A stretch of DNA of 64,000 bases from Tautonia plasticadhaerens (lineage in GTDB: Bacteria > Planctomycetota > Planctomycetia > Isosphaerales > Isosphaeraceae): the NCBI RefSeq assembly GCF_007752535.1, contig NZ_CP036426.1, positions 8,184,001 to 8,248,000 of the forward strand. The letters are read 5' to 3'. The position numbers were made by a program, and so were the translations under genes. The notes under the pieces were generated by a model, which was not told the origin of the DNA, searched no databases, and was given only the letters and a program-made list of their open reading frames with translations. Below are positions 42,882 through 50,003 of the stretch, one piece after another. Numbering within the stretch: position 1 is the stretch's first letter; the number at the start of each line of letters is the position of its first letter.

Positions 42882-44291
42882 TCAGATCCCCGGCGGCACC
42901 CGCTCGGTCCAGTGGGTGGCCGACTCGTACGAGGCGCCGACCCGGAGCAGGGCGGCCTCCTCCCAGGGGCGACCGACCAGTTGCAGGCCGATCGGCAGGC
43001 CGGTCGTCGAGAACCCGCAGGGGACCGAGAGCGCCGGCTGCCCCGAGAGGTTGAAGGGCATCGTATGGTCCAGGTACAGGTAGACCAGCGGGATCGACCG
43101 ATCGCCGACCGCCAGCTCCCGGAGGCCGATCGGCGTGGCGAGCAGCGGGCTGGTGGGGGTGGCGAGCACGTCGAAGGAGCGCCAGAGGTCGCGGTACTGG
43201 GCCATCACGACCCGTCGGGCCCGCTGGCCGTCGAGATACTGGTCGCCGTTGAGGAACAGGCCGGAGAGGATCAGGGCCCGGATGTCGTCGGTCATGCCGT
43301 TGCCCAGGTCCCGGGCGGCGGGCTCGTGGGCCGAGGCGGCCTCGGCGAAGATGATCGCCCGGTGGGCGGCCCGGGCGAGGTCGACGGCGGGGAAGTCGAC
43401 CTCCACCACCGACGCCCCCAGCCCCCGGAGCACCTCGATGGCGTCCCGGACCGACTCGGCCACCTCCGGCTCGCTCGAGTCGAAGAAGTGCCCGCCCGGC
43501 ACGCCGACGCGGAGGCCGGAGAGGTCGGAGCCGTCGGGGACCAGCGTCTCGGGCAGCGGCGGGGAATGGGCGGTGGCCCGGTCCTTGGGGTCGGGCCCGG
43601 CCATGACCGAGAGCAAGAGGGCCGCGTCGCCGACCGTCCTGGCCATCGGCCCGACGGTGTCCATCGACCAGCTCAGGGGGATGCCGCCGTGCCGGCTGAC
43701 CCGGCCGTAGGTCACCTTCAGGCCGACGACCCCGCAGAGCGCCGACGGCTGCCGGACGGAGCCCCCCGTGTCGCCGCCGACGGCGGCCAGGGCCATGCCG
43801 GTCGCCAGGGCGATGGCCCCGCCCCCGGTGCTGCCGCCGGGGATGTGGCCGATCCTCCAGGGATTCTGGGCGTTGCCGAAGGTGGGGTTCTCATTCGTGA
43901 ACCCATAGGCATATTCGTGCATCGACGCCTTGCCGACCAGCACGCACCCGGCCTTCTTCAGGCGGGCGACCGACTCGGCGTCCTCCCCGGGCACGAAGTC
44001 GAGCAACGCCTTCGAGCCGTTGGTCGTCCGGACCCCTTCGGTCCAGAAGCCGTCCTTCACCGCCAGGGGGACCCCGGCCAGCGGGAGGGATTCGCCCCGG
44101 GCCGCTGCGGCGTCCACGGCCTCGGCGTCCCGGATCGCCCGGTCGGCGGTGACGGTGATGAAGGCCCGGAGGCTCTCGTTGTGCCGCTCGATCCGCTCGA
44201 GGGCCGACCTCGCCACCTCGACGGCCGACAGCTCCCCGGCGTTCACCCGGCGGGCGACCTCCCGGGCGTTGGTCTGGGTCAGGTCGATCAT
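42882..44291 (-). CDS. Amidase signature family hydrolase (GatA/AtzE-like)
   Basis: 469 residues. The Ser-cisSer-Lys triad is visible: K79 (PLAVKDGFWTEG), S near 154 in GGSTGGGAIALATGMAL, and S178 in GGDTGGSVRQPSALCG. GLKVTYGRVSRHG and FNLSGQPALSVPCG are typical. Because glutaminyl-tRNA amidotransferase GatA is close in sequence, that remains possible, but no gatB is here and the small GatC-like gene overlaps the start by ATGA, the arrangement of AtzG/AtzE-type hydrolases. Substrate unknown. Start 44291. Confidence 0.85.
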   Translation of the reverse strand: MIDLTQTNAREVARRVNAGELSAVEVARSALERIERHNESLRAFITVTADRAIRDAEAVDAAAARGESLPLAGVPLAVKDGFWTEGVRTTNGSKALLDFVPGEDAESVARLKKAGCVLVGKASMHEYAYGFTNENPTFGNAQNPWRIGHIPGGSTGGGAIALATGMALAAVGGDTGGSVRQPSALCGVVGLKVTYGRVSRHGGIPLSWSMDTVGPMARTVGDAALLLSVMAGPDPKDRATAHSPPLPETLVPDGSDLSGLRVGVPGGHFFDSSEPEVAESVRDAIEVLRGLGASVVEVDFPAVDLARAAHRAIIFAEAASAHEPAARDLGNGMTDDIRALILSGLFLNGDQYLDGQRARRVVMAQYRDLWRSFDVLATPTSPLLATPIGLRELAVGDRSIPLVYLYLDHTMPFNLSGQPALSVPCGFSTTGLPIGLQLVGRPWEEAALLRVGASYESATHWTERVPPGI

Positions 44292-44515
44292 CTCGGCCAG
44301 CCCCCCGGGTCGAGCGCGAAGGCGGTCTCCGGCTCGACCCCCGACAGGTCGGCCTCGGCCATGGGGGCCAGCTCGGCGACCAGGCCGTTGACCACCTGGC
44401 GGAGCCCTTCGAGCCGCTCGTCGTCCAGGCCCAGCTCCAGGACCTCCCGGGCGAGCAGTCGGAACACCTCGGGCCCGAAGGTCTCGGGGATCTCCTGCGG
44501 ATTCGGCTGCGGCAT
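44288..44515 (-). CDS. Small GatC/AtzG-like partner of the amidase
   Basis: 75 residues, helical: FGPEVFRLLAREVLELGLDD, ERLEGLRQVVNGLVAELAPM, and the extended tail SGVEPETAFALDP. The tail resembles the GatC segment that wraps around GatA (a D-x-x-G/P-hydrophobic-P-x-x-x-F pattern, here EPETAF). The stop TGA overlaps the amidase ATG by 4 bases (ATGA), so the two are translationally coupled. Probably stabilises the amidase as in the GatCA or AtzEG complexes. Confidence 0.7.
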   Translation of the reverse strand: MPQPNPQEIPETFGPEVFRLLAREVLELGLDDERLEGLRQVVNGLVAELAPMAEADLSGVEPETAFALDPGGWPR

Positions 44516-44574
44516 GGCCGGGGCCTCCCCTCCGTCGTCGATTCGTCGCGGCGACGCCCATCGGCGCCGGGCCG

Positions 44575-44605
44575 ATTGTGCCCCGCCCCCGCCCCCCGGC
44601 ACAAT
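44575..44605. promoter_or_regulatory. Perfect inverted repeat between divergent genes
   Basis: ATTGTGCC (44575-44582) and GGCACAAT (44598-44605), 15 bases between. It is centred in the 136-base gap between the GatC-like gene and mog; each arm contains a CACAAT that could serve as a -10 box in its own direction. Possible operator or paired divergent promoters. Confidence 0.4.
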
Positions 44606-44651
44606 AGGCCGGTCGACCCGATGTCCCGCCCCCCGTCCCGGATCCCCCGCC

Positions 44652-45191
44652 ATGCCCGACACCCCTCCCGCCCGCATCGGCATCGTCACCGTCTCCGACC
44701 GCGCCAGCCGGGGCGAGTACGAGGACCGGGGCGGCCCGGCCATCCGCCAGTACTTCGAGGACGTGCTGACCTCCCCCTGGGAGGCCGTCCCCCGGCTCGT
44801 GCCCGACGATCGGGGGGCGATCGCCGCCGCCCTGGTCGAGCTGGCCGACGCCGAGGGCTGCCCCCTGATCGTCACCACCGGCGGCACCGGCCCCGCCCCC
44901 CGGGACGTGACCCCCGAGGCCACCCTCGACGTGGCCGAGAAGGTCATGCCCGGCTTCGGCGAGCTGATGCGGCAGGTCTCCCTGCGGAAGGTCCCCACCG
45001 CCATCCTCTCCCGGCAGACCGCCGTCATCCGGGGCCGGTGCCTGATCATCAACCTCCCCGGCCAGCCCCGAGCCATCGCCGAATGCCTCGACGCCGTCCT
45101 GCCCGCCGTCCCCTACTGCGTCGACCTCGTCGGCGGCCCCCGCCTGGAGACCAACCCCGACCGCATCGCCGCCTTCCGGCCCAAGACGTGA
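44652..45191 (+). CDS. mog: Molybdopterin adenylyltransferase (MogA/MoaB family)
   Basis: Adenylylates molybdopterin before molybdenum insertion. 179 residues, the entire MoCF domain: GIVTVSDRASRGEYEDRGGP, LIVTTGGTGPAPRDVTPEAT, IINLPGQPRAIAECLDAVLP. The DRASRGEYEDRGGP block is closer to MogA than to the inactive MoaB proteins. No other Mo-cofactor gene is in the window. Start ATG 44652. Confidence 0.9.
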   Translation: MPDTPPARIGIVTVSDRASRGEYEDRGGPAIRQYFEDVLTSPWEAVPRLVPDDRGAIAAALVELADAEGCPLIVTTGGTGPAPRDVTPEATLDVAEKVMPGFGELMRQVSLRKVPTAILSRQTAVIRGRCLIINLPGQPRAIAECLDAVLPAVPYCVDLVGGPRLETNPDRIAAFRPKT

Positions 45192-45261
45192 GCCGGACAT
45201 GGGCGTGCGGGGAGGAGTCGGCCGTCACGGCGGTTGGGCCCGGTCCGGGTCGGCTCGTCGT

Positions 45262-46002
45262 TCAGGAGGCCGGGCCGACCAGTTGCTTCCAGCGATCTTC
45301 GAGGAGGCCGGAGTAGGCGAGCGGGCCGAGCCCGAGGCAGCCGAGCAAGAAGCCGTCGTTGACCTCGACCAGGTAAGTGCCCCCAACTTCGGCGACGCCG
45401 AAGTCGATCCCGAAGGTGACGGGGACCCCCGGTGCGTAGTCGTCGATCGCCGCCCTGACCACCGAGGCGTCGGGATATCGGAGCGGATCTCCCTTATAAT
45501 GGCCGACGCCGACGACCTCGCCCCGCCGCACGAAGAACCGCCACTCCGAGGCGAACGACAGGATCTCCGAGGCCCAGAGCTTCATCTCCCCGGGCCATCT
45601 CGCCGTGTGGATCAGGTCGCGGAAGGCCGAGACGACATATCCGGTGAACGCCTTATCCTGCTCGACCGGCTTCACGAACACCGGGATTCCGGGGTCGTCG
45701 ATCCGGGAGCGAACGACCGACCAGGTCGTCTGCCAGATTTTCCGCCCGAGGTAGCCTCTCAGCCGGGGCGGGTAATCGAGCGGGGCCGTCTCGACGCCGA
45801 GTCGGCCCAATGCCCGCCTCACAAACTTGACCGACCCGACCACGATCGTTGCGGGGTCGACGGGGGCGACCCCCGAGGCCATCTGCTCCCAGTCGAAGAA
45901 CGCGACCTCGAAGCCTCGCTCGTCGAACCCCTGCCAGGCAGTGAACCCCTTCGCATTGACGAACTCCCCCCGCTCCTTCTGGACGATGACGCTTCCCCCC
46001 AT
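45262..46002 (-). CDS. ATP-grasp domain protein
   Basis: 246 residues. The second half reads like ATP-grasp: VFVKPVEQDKAFTGYVV (nucleotide Lys), SEWRFFVRRGEVVGVGHYKG, FGIDFGVAEVGGTYLVEVND (metal-binding Glu/Asn). It most resembles the DUF4343-type short members that add amino acids or modify small peptides, but no peptide precursor gene is seen nearby. ATG 46002 has GGGAGG upstream; a TTG at 46020 is in frame. It lies 59 bases upstream of... aroB's neighbour on the same strand: aroB (46035-47195) is transcribed toward it, with 32 bases between, so they may be one transcript. Confidence 0.75.
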   Translation of the reverse strand: MGGSVIVQKERGEFVNAKGFTAWQGFDERGFEVAFFDWEQMASGVAPVDPATIVVGSVKFVRRALGRLGVETAPLDYPPRLRGYLGRKIWQTTWSVVRSRIDDPGIPVFVKPVEQDKAFTGYVVSAFRDLIHTARWPGEMKLWASEILSFASEWRFFVRRGEVVGVGHYKGDPLRYPDASVVRAAIDDYAPGVPVTFGIDFGVAEVGGTYLVEVNDGFLLGCLGLGPLAYSGLLEDRWKQLVGPAS

Positions 46003-46034
46003 GGCCACCACCTCCCCCAATCGACCCGGACGGT

Positions 46035-47195
46035 TCAGTCAGCCGCCGTCAGCTCGTCCAGCACGGCCCGCACGTCCCCCTCGGCCGGGGCGTCGGTCAG
46101 CTCGACCGAGCCGAGGGCCCGGGGGAGGACGAACCGGATCCGGCCCCCCGCGTTCTTCTTGTCGAGGGTCATGGCGGCGATCAGGGCGCGAGGATCGAGC
46201 CCGGGGGCGCTCGTCGGCAGGCCGAGCAGGCGGAGCAGGCGGGAGAGTCGGTCGGTGAGGCCAGGGTCGATCCAGCCGAGCCGCTCGGCCAGGCGACTCT
46301 CGGCCACCATGCCGGCGGCCACCGCCTCGCCGTGCTGGAAGGGGCCGCCGTAGCCGGCGACGGCCTCGACGGCGTGGCCGATCGTGTGGCCGAAGTTCAG
46401 GACGGCCCGGAGGCCGGTCTCCTCCCGCTCGTCCTCCGAGACGACCCCCGCCTTCAGCTCGCAGCAGCGGGCCACCACCGGGGCCACGGCCGCCGGATCC
46501 AGCGCGAGCACGGCGGCGGCGGCCCGCTCGACGGCCTCGAAGAAGGCCGGGTCGAGGATCACCCCGTACTTCACCACCTCGGCCATCCCGCAGCGCAGCT
46601 CCCGGGGGGGGAGGGTGTCGAGCGACCTCGTGTCGATCCAGACCCCGCTCGGCTGGTGGAAGGCGCCGACGATGTTCTTCGCGGCCGGGCGGTTCACGCC
46701 CACCTTGCCGCCGACGGAGCTATCCACCTGGGCCAGCAGGGTGGTCGGCGCCATCAGCAGCGGGATGCCCCGGGCGTAGGTCGAGGCGACGAACCCGGCC
46801 AGGTCCCCCACCACCCCGCCGCCGACGGCGACGACGGCCGAGTGCCGGTCGGCCCTCAGCGCGATCAGCCGGTCGAGCAGTTCGGCGGCCTGCTCCAGGG
46901 ACTTGCTCCCCTCCCCCGGCGGGACCACCGCCACCTCGGCGGCGATCCCCTGCGCCGCCAGGGCCTCGGCGTGGCGGGCGGCGAGGGCCCGGACGTTGGA
47001 GTCGGTCACCACCAGGGCCGACCGGCAGGACCTCCCGGCCCGGGTCGCCTCCAGGGCCTCCCGGGCGAACGGGCCGAAGCCGCCGCTCTCGTCCCCGTGG
47101 ACGATCCGGATGTCATAGGAACGGTCCCCCAGCGGCACCCGGACGGTCCGGGATCCGGGCGGGTGGGCGGCCCTGGTCTGCGATTCGGCGGTCAC
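46035..47195 (-). CDS. aroB: 3-dehydroquinate synthase
   Basis: NAD- and zinc-dependent second enzyme of the shikimate pathway. 386 residues: PPGEGSKSLEQAAELLDRLI, AVGGGVVGDLAGFVASTYAR, PTTLLAQVDSSVGGKVGVNR (substrate loop), FHQPSGVWIDTRSLDTLP, MAEVVKYGVI, LNFGHTIGHAVEAVAGYG and HGEAVAAGM (Zn His). No ATG is available near the start of homology; the GTG at 47195 (VTAESQT) is the likely start. Upstream lies array C, read in the same direction. Confidence 0.94.
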   Translation of the reverse strand: MTAESQTRAAHPPGSRTVRVPLGDRSYDIRIVHGDESGGFGPFAREALEATRAGRSCRSALVVTDSNVRALAARHAEALAAQGIAAEVAVVPPGEGSKSLEQAAELLDRLIALRADRHSAVVAVGGGVVGDLAGFVASTYARGIPLLMAPTTLLAQVDSSVGGKVGVNRPAAKNIVGAFHQPSGVWIDTRSLDTLPPRELRCGMAEVVKYGVILDPAFFEAVERAAAAVLALDPAAVAPVVARCCELKAGVVSEDEREETGLRAVLNFGHTIGHAVEAVAGYGGPFQHGEAVAAGMVAESRLAERLGWIDPGLTDRLSRLLRLLGLPTSAPGLDPRALIAAMTLDKKNAGGRIRFVLPRALGSVELTDAPAEGDVRAVLDELTAAD

Positions 47196-47410
47196 GATCG
47201 GCCTCGCTCTGCCTGCGACTCCGGGTCGGCACCGACCCGAGGGCGACTGTATCGGCCCCCGTCCGGGACGGTCAAGCCAGGGTCCTCGCCCCCCGGTCGC
47301 TCCCCGAGCGGCCTTCCCCGGGCCGGGCATCCCGGGCCCCGGGCGGAGCCCCCCTGCCCTGCGGCGTCCCCATCGGCCCGAGACGACCCGGTGCGCCTCC
47401 GGGATCGGCC

Positions 47411-47851
47411 CGGTGCGCGCACAACAGAATGCGATTTCCATTACCGAATCAGGACTTGCGTCCGAGAAATGGGTTCGCTCCGTAAATCGGCGCACCCGAT
47501 CGCTCCCCGGCCCGGTCGAGCCACTCCCGGCGGGGCGGTTTGCCGGCCGGATCCGGCCGGTGCGCCAGACGCGAACCGCGATCTTCGTTGTGCGACAATG
47601 AGTTCGGTCGGACAAATGGGTTCGGTCCGCGAACCGGCGCACCGGGACGCCCGTCGGCCGAGTCGATGGATCTTCGACGGACCGGTGCGCCGGAGAGATG
47701 GGGCCGGTGCGCCAAACGCGAAGTGCAATATTTGTTTCCGGGAAACGAGTTGCGCCGACGAAATGGCTTCGCTCCGTCAACCGGCGCACCCGAGCATCGG
47801 CCCCCCGGAGGCGTCCCTCAAGTGTCCCCCCTCCGCTCGCCCCTTGCCCGA
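47411..47851 (-). repeat. Array C: three tandem 147-bp repeats
   Basis: Units begin with CGGTGCGC at 47411, 47558 and 47705, exactly 147 bases apart. Within each unit the conserved blocks are CGGTGCGCC(A), then GA(C/G)(G/A)AAATGG(G/C)TTCG(C/G)TCCG and GGCGCACC(C/G). On the reverse strand the core is GAACCCATTT, as in arrays A and B. Outside these blocks units diverge strongly. The reverse frame stays open through all three units (49 codons each), but it has no start signal and codon pattern is poor, so I do not call a gene. Confidence 0.75.
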
Positions 47852-48111
47852 CGCGACGGGGGCCGGCGACCGCCATCTGGGGGGACCCGAGGAGGGCCGG
47901 GATCGGGCGGAGGCCTCTCGGGCGATCCGCGATCGGGGGACGACCACGCCCCCTGAGGGGTCGATCCGCGCACCGCGATCGTCGCGGCGGTGGTCGGTTC
48001 GATCGTCGATCGGGAAGGGCCGGAGGCATCGCGGTCGGGTCTCGGGGGTCGATCGTGCCAGAGTCAAGGCGGACGACGACCGCCCCAGGCCGGCCATCGC
48101 CCCCCTCAATA
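47852..48111 (-). other. Leader-like region of array C
   Basis: About 260 bases between the head motif and the first 147-bp unit, in the reverse direction. No gene seen. It contains GTCCGCCTTGACTCTGGCAC, loosely similar to the CTCCTTGGCAACCCGA string in the leaders of arrays A and B. Confidence 0.35.
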
Positions 48112-48147
48112 AGATCGAGGATCGGGCGGTCGGCAGTCACAAAATCT
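48112..48147 (-). promoter_or_regulatory. Promoter-like bipartite motif, copy 4 (head of array C)
   Basis: On the reverse strand: ATTTTGTGACT, the 17-base spacer GCCGACCGCCCGATCCT, then CGATCTTATT. Eleven spacer bases (GCCGACCGCCC) are identical to copy 2. It reads into array C. The 229 bases between it and the toxin gene (48148-48376) hold nothing recognised. Confidence 0.42.
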
Positions 48148-48376
48148 CCCCGGGTCTCCGCTCGTGCCCGGCCCGAGGCCCCGGTGACCCGCCGGGTGCC
48201 TCGGGTGCATTGGCGGGTGGCCGGGGGCGGGCCAACCACCTCGTGTCGCTGAGCGCCACCAGGTTGCTCGCAACCGCCGCCACTCGCCGCCGGGCCCCAC
48301 CCGAGCCCGGTCAGATCCATCCCCCTGTCACGGACCGTCGACGGTGCGCCCTCGACGGGAGAGGCCACGAGCGAGG

Positions 48377-48673
48377 CTAGACCCGCGACTTCCAGATCTT
48401 TGGATCACGTTTACTGTGGAACACCGCCAGGACCACGACCCGATGACCTCGGATCCGGTAGAAGATCGAGTACGGATAGGGCTTGACCAGGGCCTTGCGG
48501 ACATCGCGGTAGACGAGGGCGTGGAGTTCGGGCATGGCACTGATGGAGTCGAAGGTCGCCTGGACACGATCCGCGAACTTGACGCCCAGGCCGATCTCCT
48601 GCCGCTCGTACCAGTCGAACGCCTCATCGAACTCGACCCGTGCCGCTCGGCGGATCACGAGCGGCAGGCTCAT
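48377..48673 (-). CDS. RelE/ParE superfamily toxin
   Basis: 98 residues, the complete ParE-like fold: LPLVIRRAARVEFDEAFDWY at the start, GVKFADRVQATFDSI, YRDVRKALVKPYPYSIFYRI and VVVLAVFHSKRDPKIW at the end, all typical. Members either cleave mRNA or inhibit gyrase; the ParE-type layout favours gyrase, not certain. The ATG at 48671-48673 overlaps the antitoxin stop as ATGA, so translation is coupled behind the antitoxin. Confidence 0.9.
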   Translation of the reverse strand: MSLPLVIRRAARVEFDEAFDWYERQEIGLGVKFADRVQATFDSISAMPELHALVYRDVRKALVKPYPYSIFYRIRGHRVVVLAVFHSKRDPKIWKSRV

Positions 48674-48900
48674 CGCCCCGCTCTCCTGAGCGCCTCCGAC
48701 TTGACCTCCTCCCAGGTGACCACGTCGTCCGGAGACGCATCATCGTCCGCAAGGCGACGGTCGATCTCGGCCCGCTGGGCTTCGGTCAGGCCCGGCTCAT
48801 CTCCACGATCACCCAGGCCCTCCCAGATTCGTTCCACCAGGCGGAGACGATCCTCGATCGGCCACGACTCGACCTCGGCCAGGATGGTTTGCAAGTCCAT
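48670..48900 (-). CDS. Addiction-module antitoxin (TIGR02574-type)
   Basis: 76 residues with the pattern of the putative addiction module component family: ILAEVESWPIEDRLRLVERI, WEGLGDRG, LTEAQRAEIDRRLADDDASP and VTWEEVKSEALRR. Cognate antitoxin of the ParE-like toxin, encoded first and overlapping it by 4 bases. Start at 48900; no obvious operator found upstream, where the 235-base gap contains a long hairpin. Confidence 0.88.
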   Translation of the reverse strand: MDLQTILAEVESWPIEDRLRLVERIWEGLGDRGDEPGLTEAQRAEIDRRLADDDASPDDVVTWEEVKSEALRRAGR

Positions 48901-49009
48901 TGATGGAAACCTACCCGGCGATATGCCGTATAACGAAATCCTTCCGGCTCGGCCCCTCATCGGTCCAATCTACCCAATTCTGCCGGACACGCCCAGAGCG
49001 GCGGATGGC

Positions 49010-49094
49010 CCGGGTGGCCGGGCCAAAGCGTAGCGTGCCCCGGGGTCACAAGCCCCCAGATTCGGGGCACGCTACGCTTTGGCCCGGCCACCCG
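49010..49094. repeat. Perfect 32-bp-arm palindrome, copy 1
   Basis: CGGGTGGCCGGGCCAAAGCG and the following TAGCGTGCCCCG match the complement of the right arm (49062-49094) without a mismatch; about 20 bases of loop (GGTCACAAGCCCCCAGATT). A variant is at 49883-49968. Confidence 0.8.
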
Positions 49095-49135
49095 CCGCCC
49101 TTGACAGGGGAGGCCGTGAGAGCGGTTAGGCGGCC

Positions 49136-49693
49136 TCAATAGTGGGTGATTCGCGTACCGGGTAAGGACCTCTGCAACCTCACCATGCCGTCGTTGCTGA
49201 TCCTCGTGCCGCCGATGTTCAATTCCTTCAAGCCGCCCAGCTCCTCTAACACAGGGATGCTCGCGTCGCCGATCCGGGTGGAGCCCAGGTAAAGTTCTTC
49301 AAGCTGCGACAGTCCATGGAGATGCCGCGCCTCGACGTCCCCGAAAGCCGGATCGGCGATGTATAGGCTGCGGAGGCCGCCGAATGAGCGGAGTTGACGC
49401 AAAGCTTCTTGGCTCGGCCCTCGATCGGTGAATCCTACGACGATGACATCGGAGAAAAAGTCATCACCCAGCTTCGTACGCAACCAGTCGGGAATGGGCG
49501 GCCTCCCGTTCGGGTCAGGGACTCGGGGATCCCCATTGACGAACTGATGAGCATAGGCGACACCACCGCCGCCCTTCTGGACTGCAGCGACCGCCGCTCG
49601 TTGGCGGCGCGCCGAGTTGACCCACCAGGCTAAACCGACCGCAAGGACTGCGACGGCAGCGAGCATTACGCGAAGCGAGACCCGTCGCTTCAT
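49136..49693 (-). CDS. Membrane-anchored leucine-rich repeat protein
   Basis: 185 residues. N-terminal anchor (RVMLAAVAVLAVGLAWWV) and a body ending in three LRR-type units: SFGGLRSLYIADPAFGDVEA, LHGLSQLEELYLGSTRIGD, and LEELGGLKELNIGGTRISND. GC is noticeably lower than in the flanking genes, which with the palindromes on both sides suggests an acquired or mobile segment. Function unknown. Planctomycetes carry many such genes. Confidence 0.75.
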   Translation of the reverse strand: MKRRVSLRVMLAAVAVLAVGLAWWVNSARRQRAAVAAVQKGGGGVAYAHQFVNGDPRVPDPNGRPPIPDWLRTKLGDDFFSDVIVVGFTDRGPSQEALRQLRSFGGLRSLYIADPAFGDVEARHLHGLSQLEELYLGSTRIGDASIPVLEELGGLKELNIGGTRISNDGMVRLQRSLPGTRITHY

Positions 49694-49812
49694 GTCGAGG
49701 CTTGCCTCCCTTGCCGCCCAAAGAATCCATGTAAGCCGTGGGGCCGCCTCGGGGCAACCTTGAAGTGGTTAACGATCTCTCAATCCCACCGATCCGATGA
49801 GCCCCCACGGCC

Positions 49813-49882
49813 ATGACCATCATCGGCATCGACCTGGGCAAGTTCAAGAGCGTCGCCTGCACCTACGACCCCGAGACCCGGC
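49813..49882 (+). pseudogene. Truncated N terminus of an IS110-family transposase
   Basis: The 5' end of an IS110/IS1111-type transposase: MTIIGIDLGKFKSVACTYDP, with the first catalytic Asp of the DEDD RuvC-like domain (GIDLGK). It breaks off after ETRR where palindrome copy 2 begins; nothing of the remaining 300 or so residues is left. No ends of the original IS are seen. Confidence 0.6.
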
Positions 49883-49968
49883 GGGTGGCCGGGGCAAAGC
49901 GCAGCGTGCCCCGGAGTCACAGGCCCCCGGATCCGGGGCACGCTGCGCTTTGCCCCGGCCACCCCGCC
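49883..49968. repeat. Perfect palindrome, copy 2
   Basis: GGTGGCCGGGGCAAAGCGCA plus GCGTGCCCCGG, 31 bases, pairs perfectly with the right arm; loop AGTCACAGGCCCCCGGAT. Differs from copy 1 at two or three symmetrical positions, so compensatory changes have kept the stem. Confidence 0.8.
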
Positions 49969-50003
49969 GCCTCGAACCCTCCGAGCGGACCAGGCCACCG
50001 GGC

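Noticed and set aside
47411-47851. CRISPR array
   Set aside because: Repeats are far too long and diverged, spacing is 147 bases, and no cas gene is in the window.
47196-48368. N-terminal extension of aroB through array C as a 49-residue repeat protein
   Set aside because: The frame is open, but the units are Arg/Thr/Pro-rich without hydrophobic pattern, the related arrays A and B do not keep one frame, and AroB homology starts at 47195. Kept as a DNA repeat.
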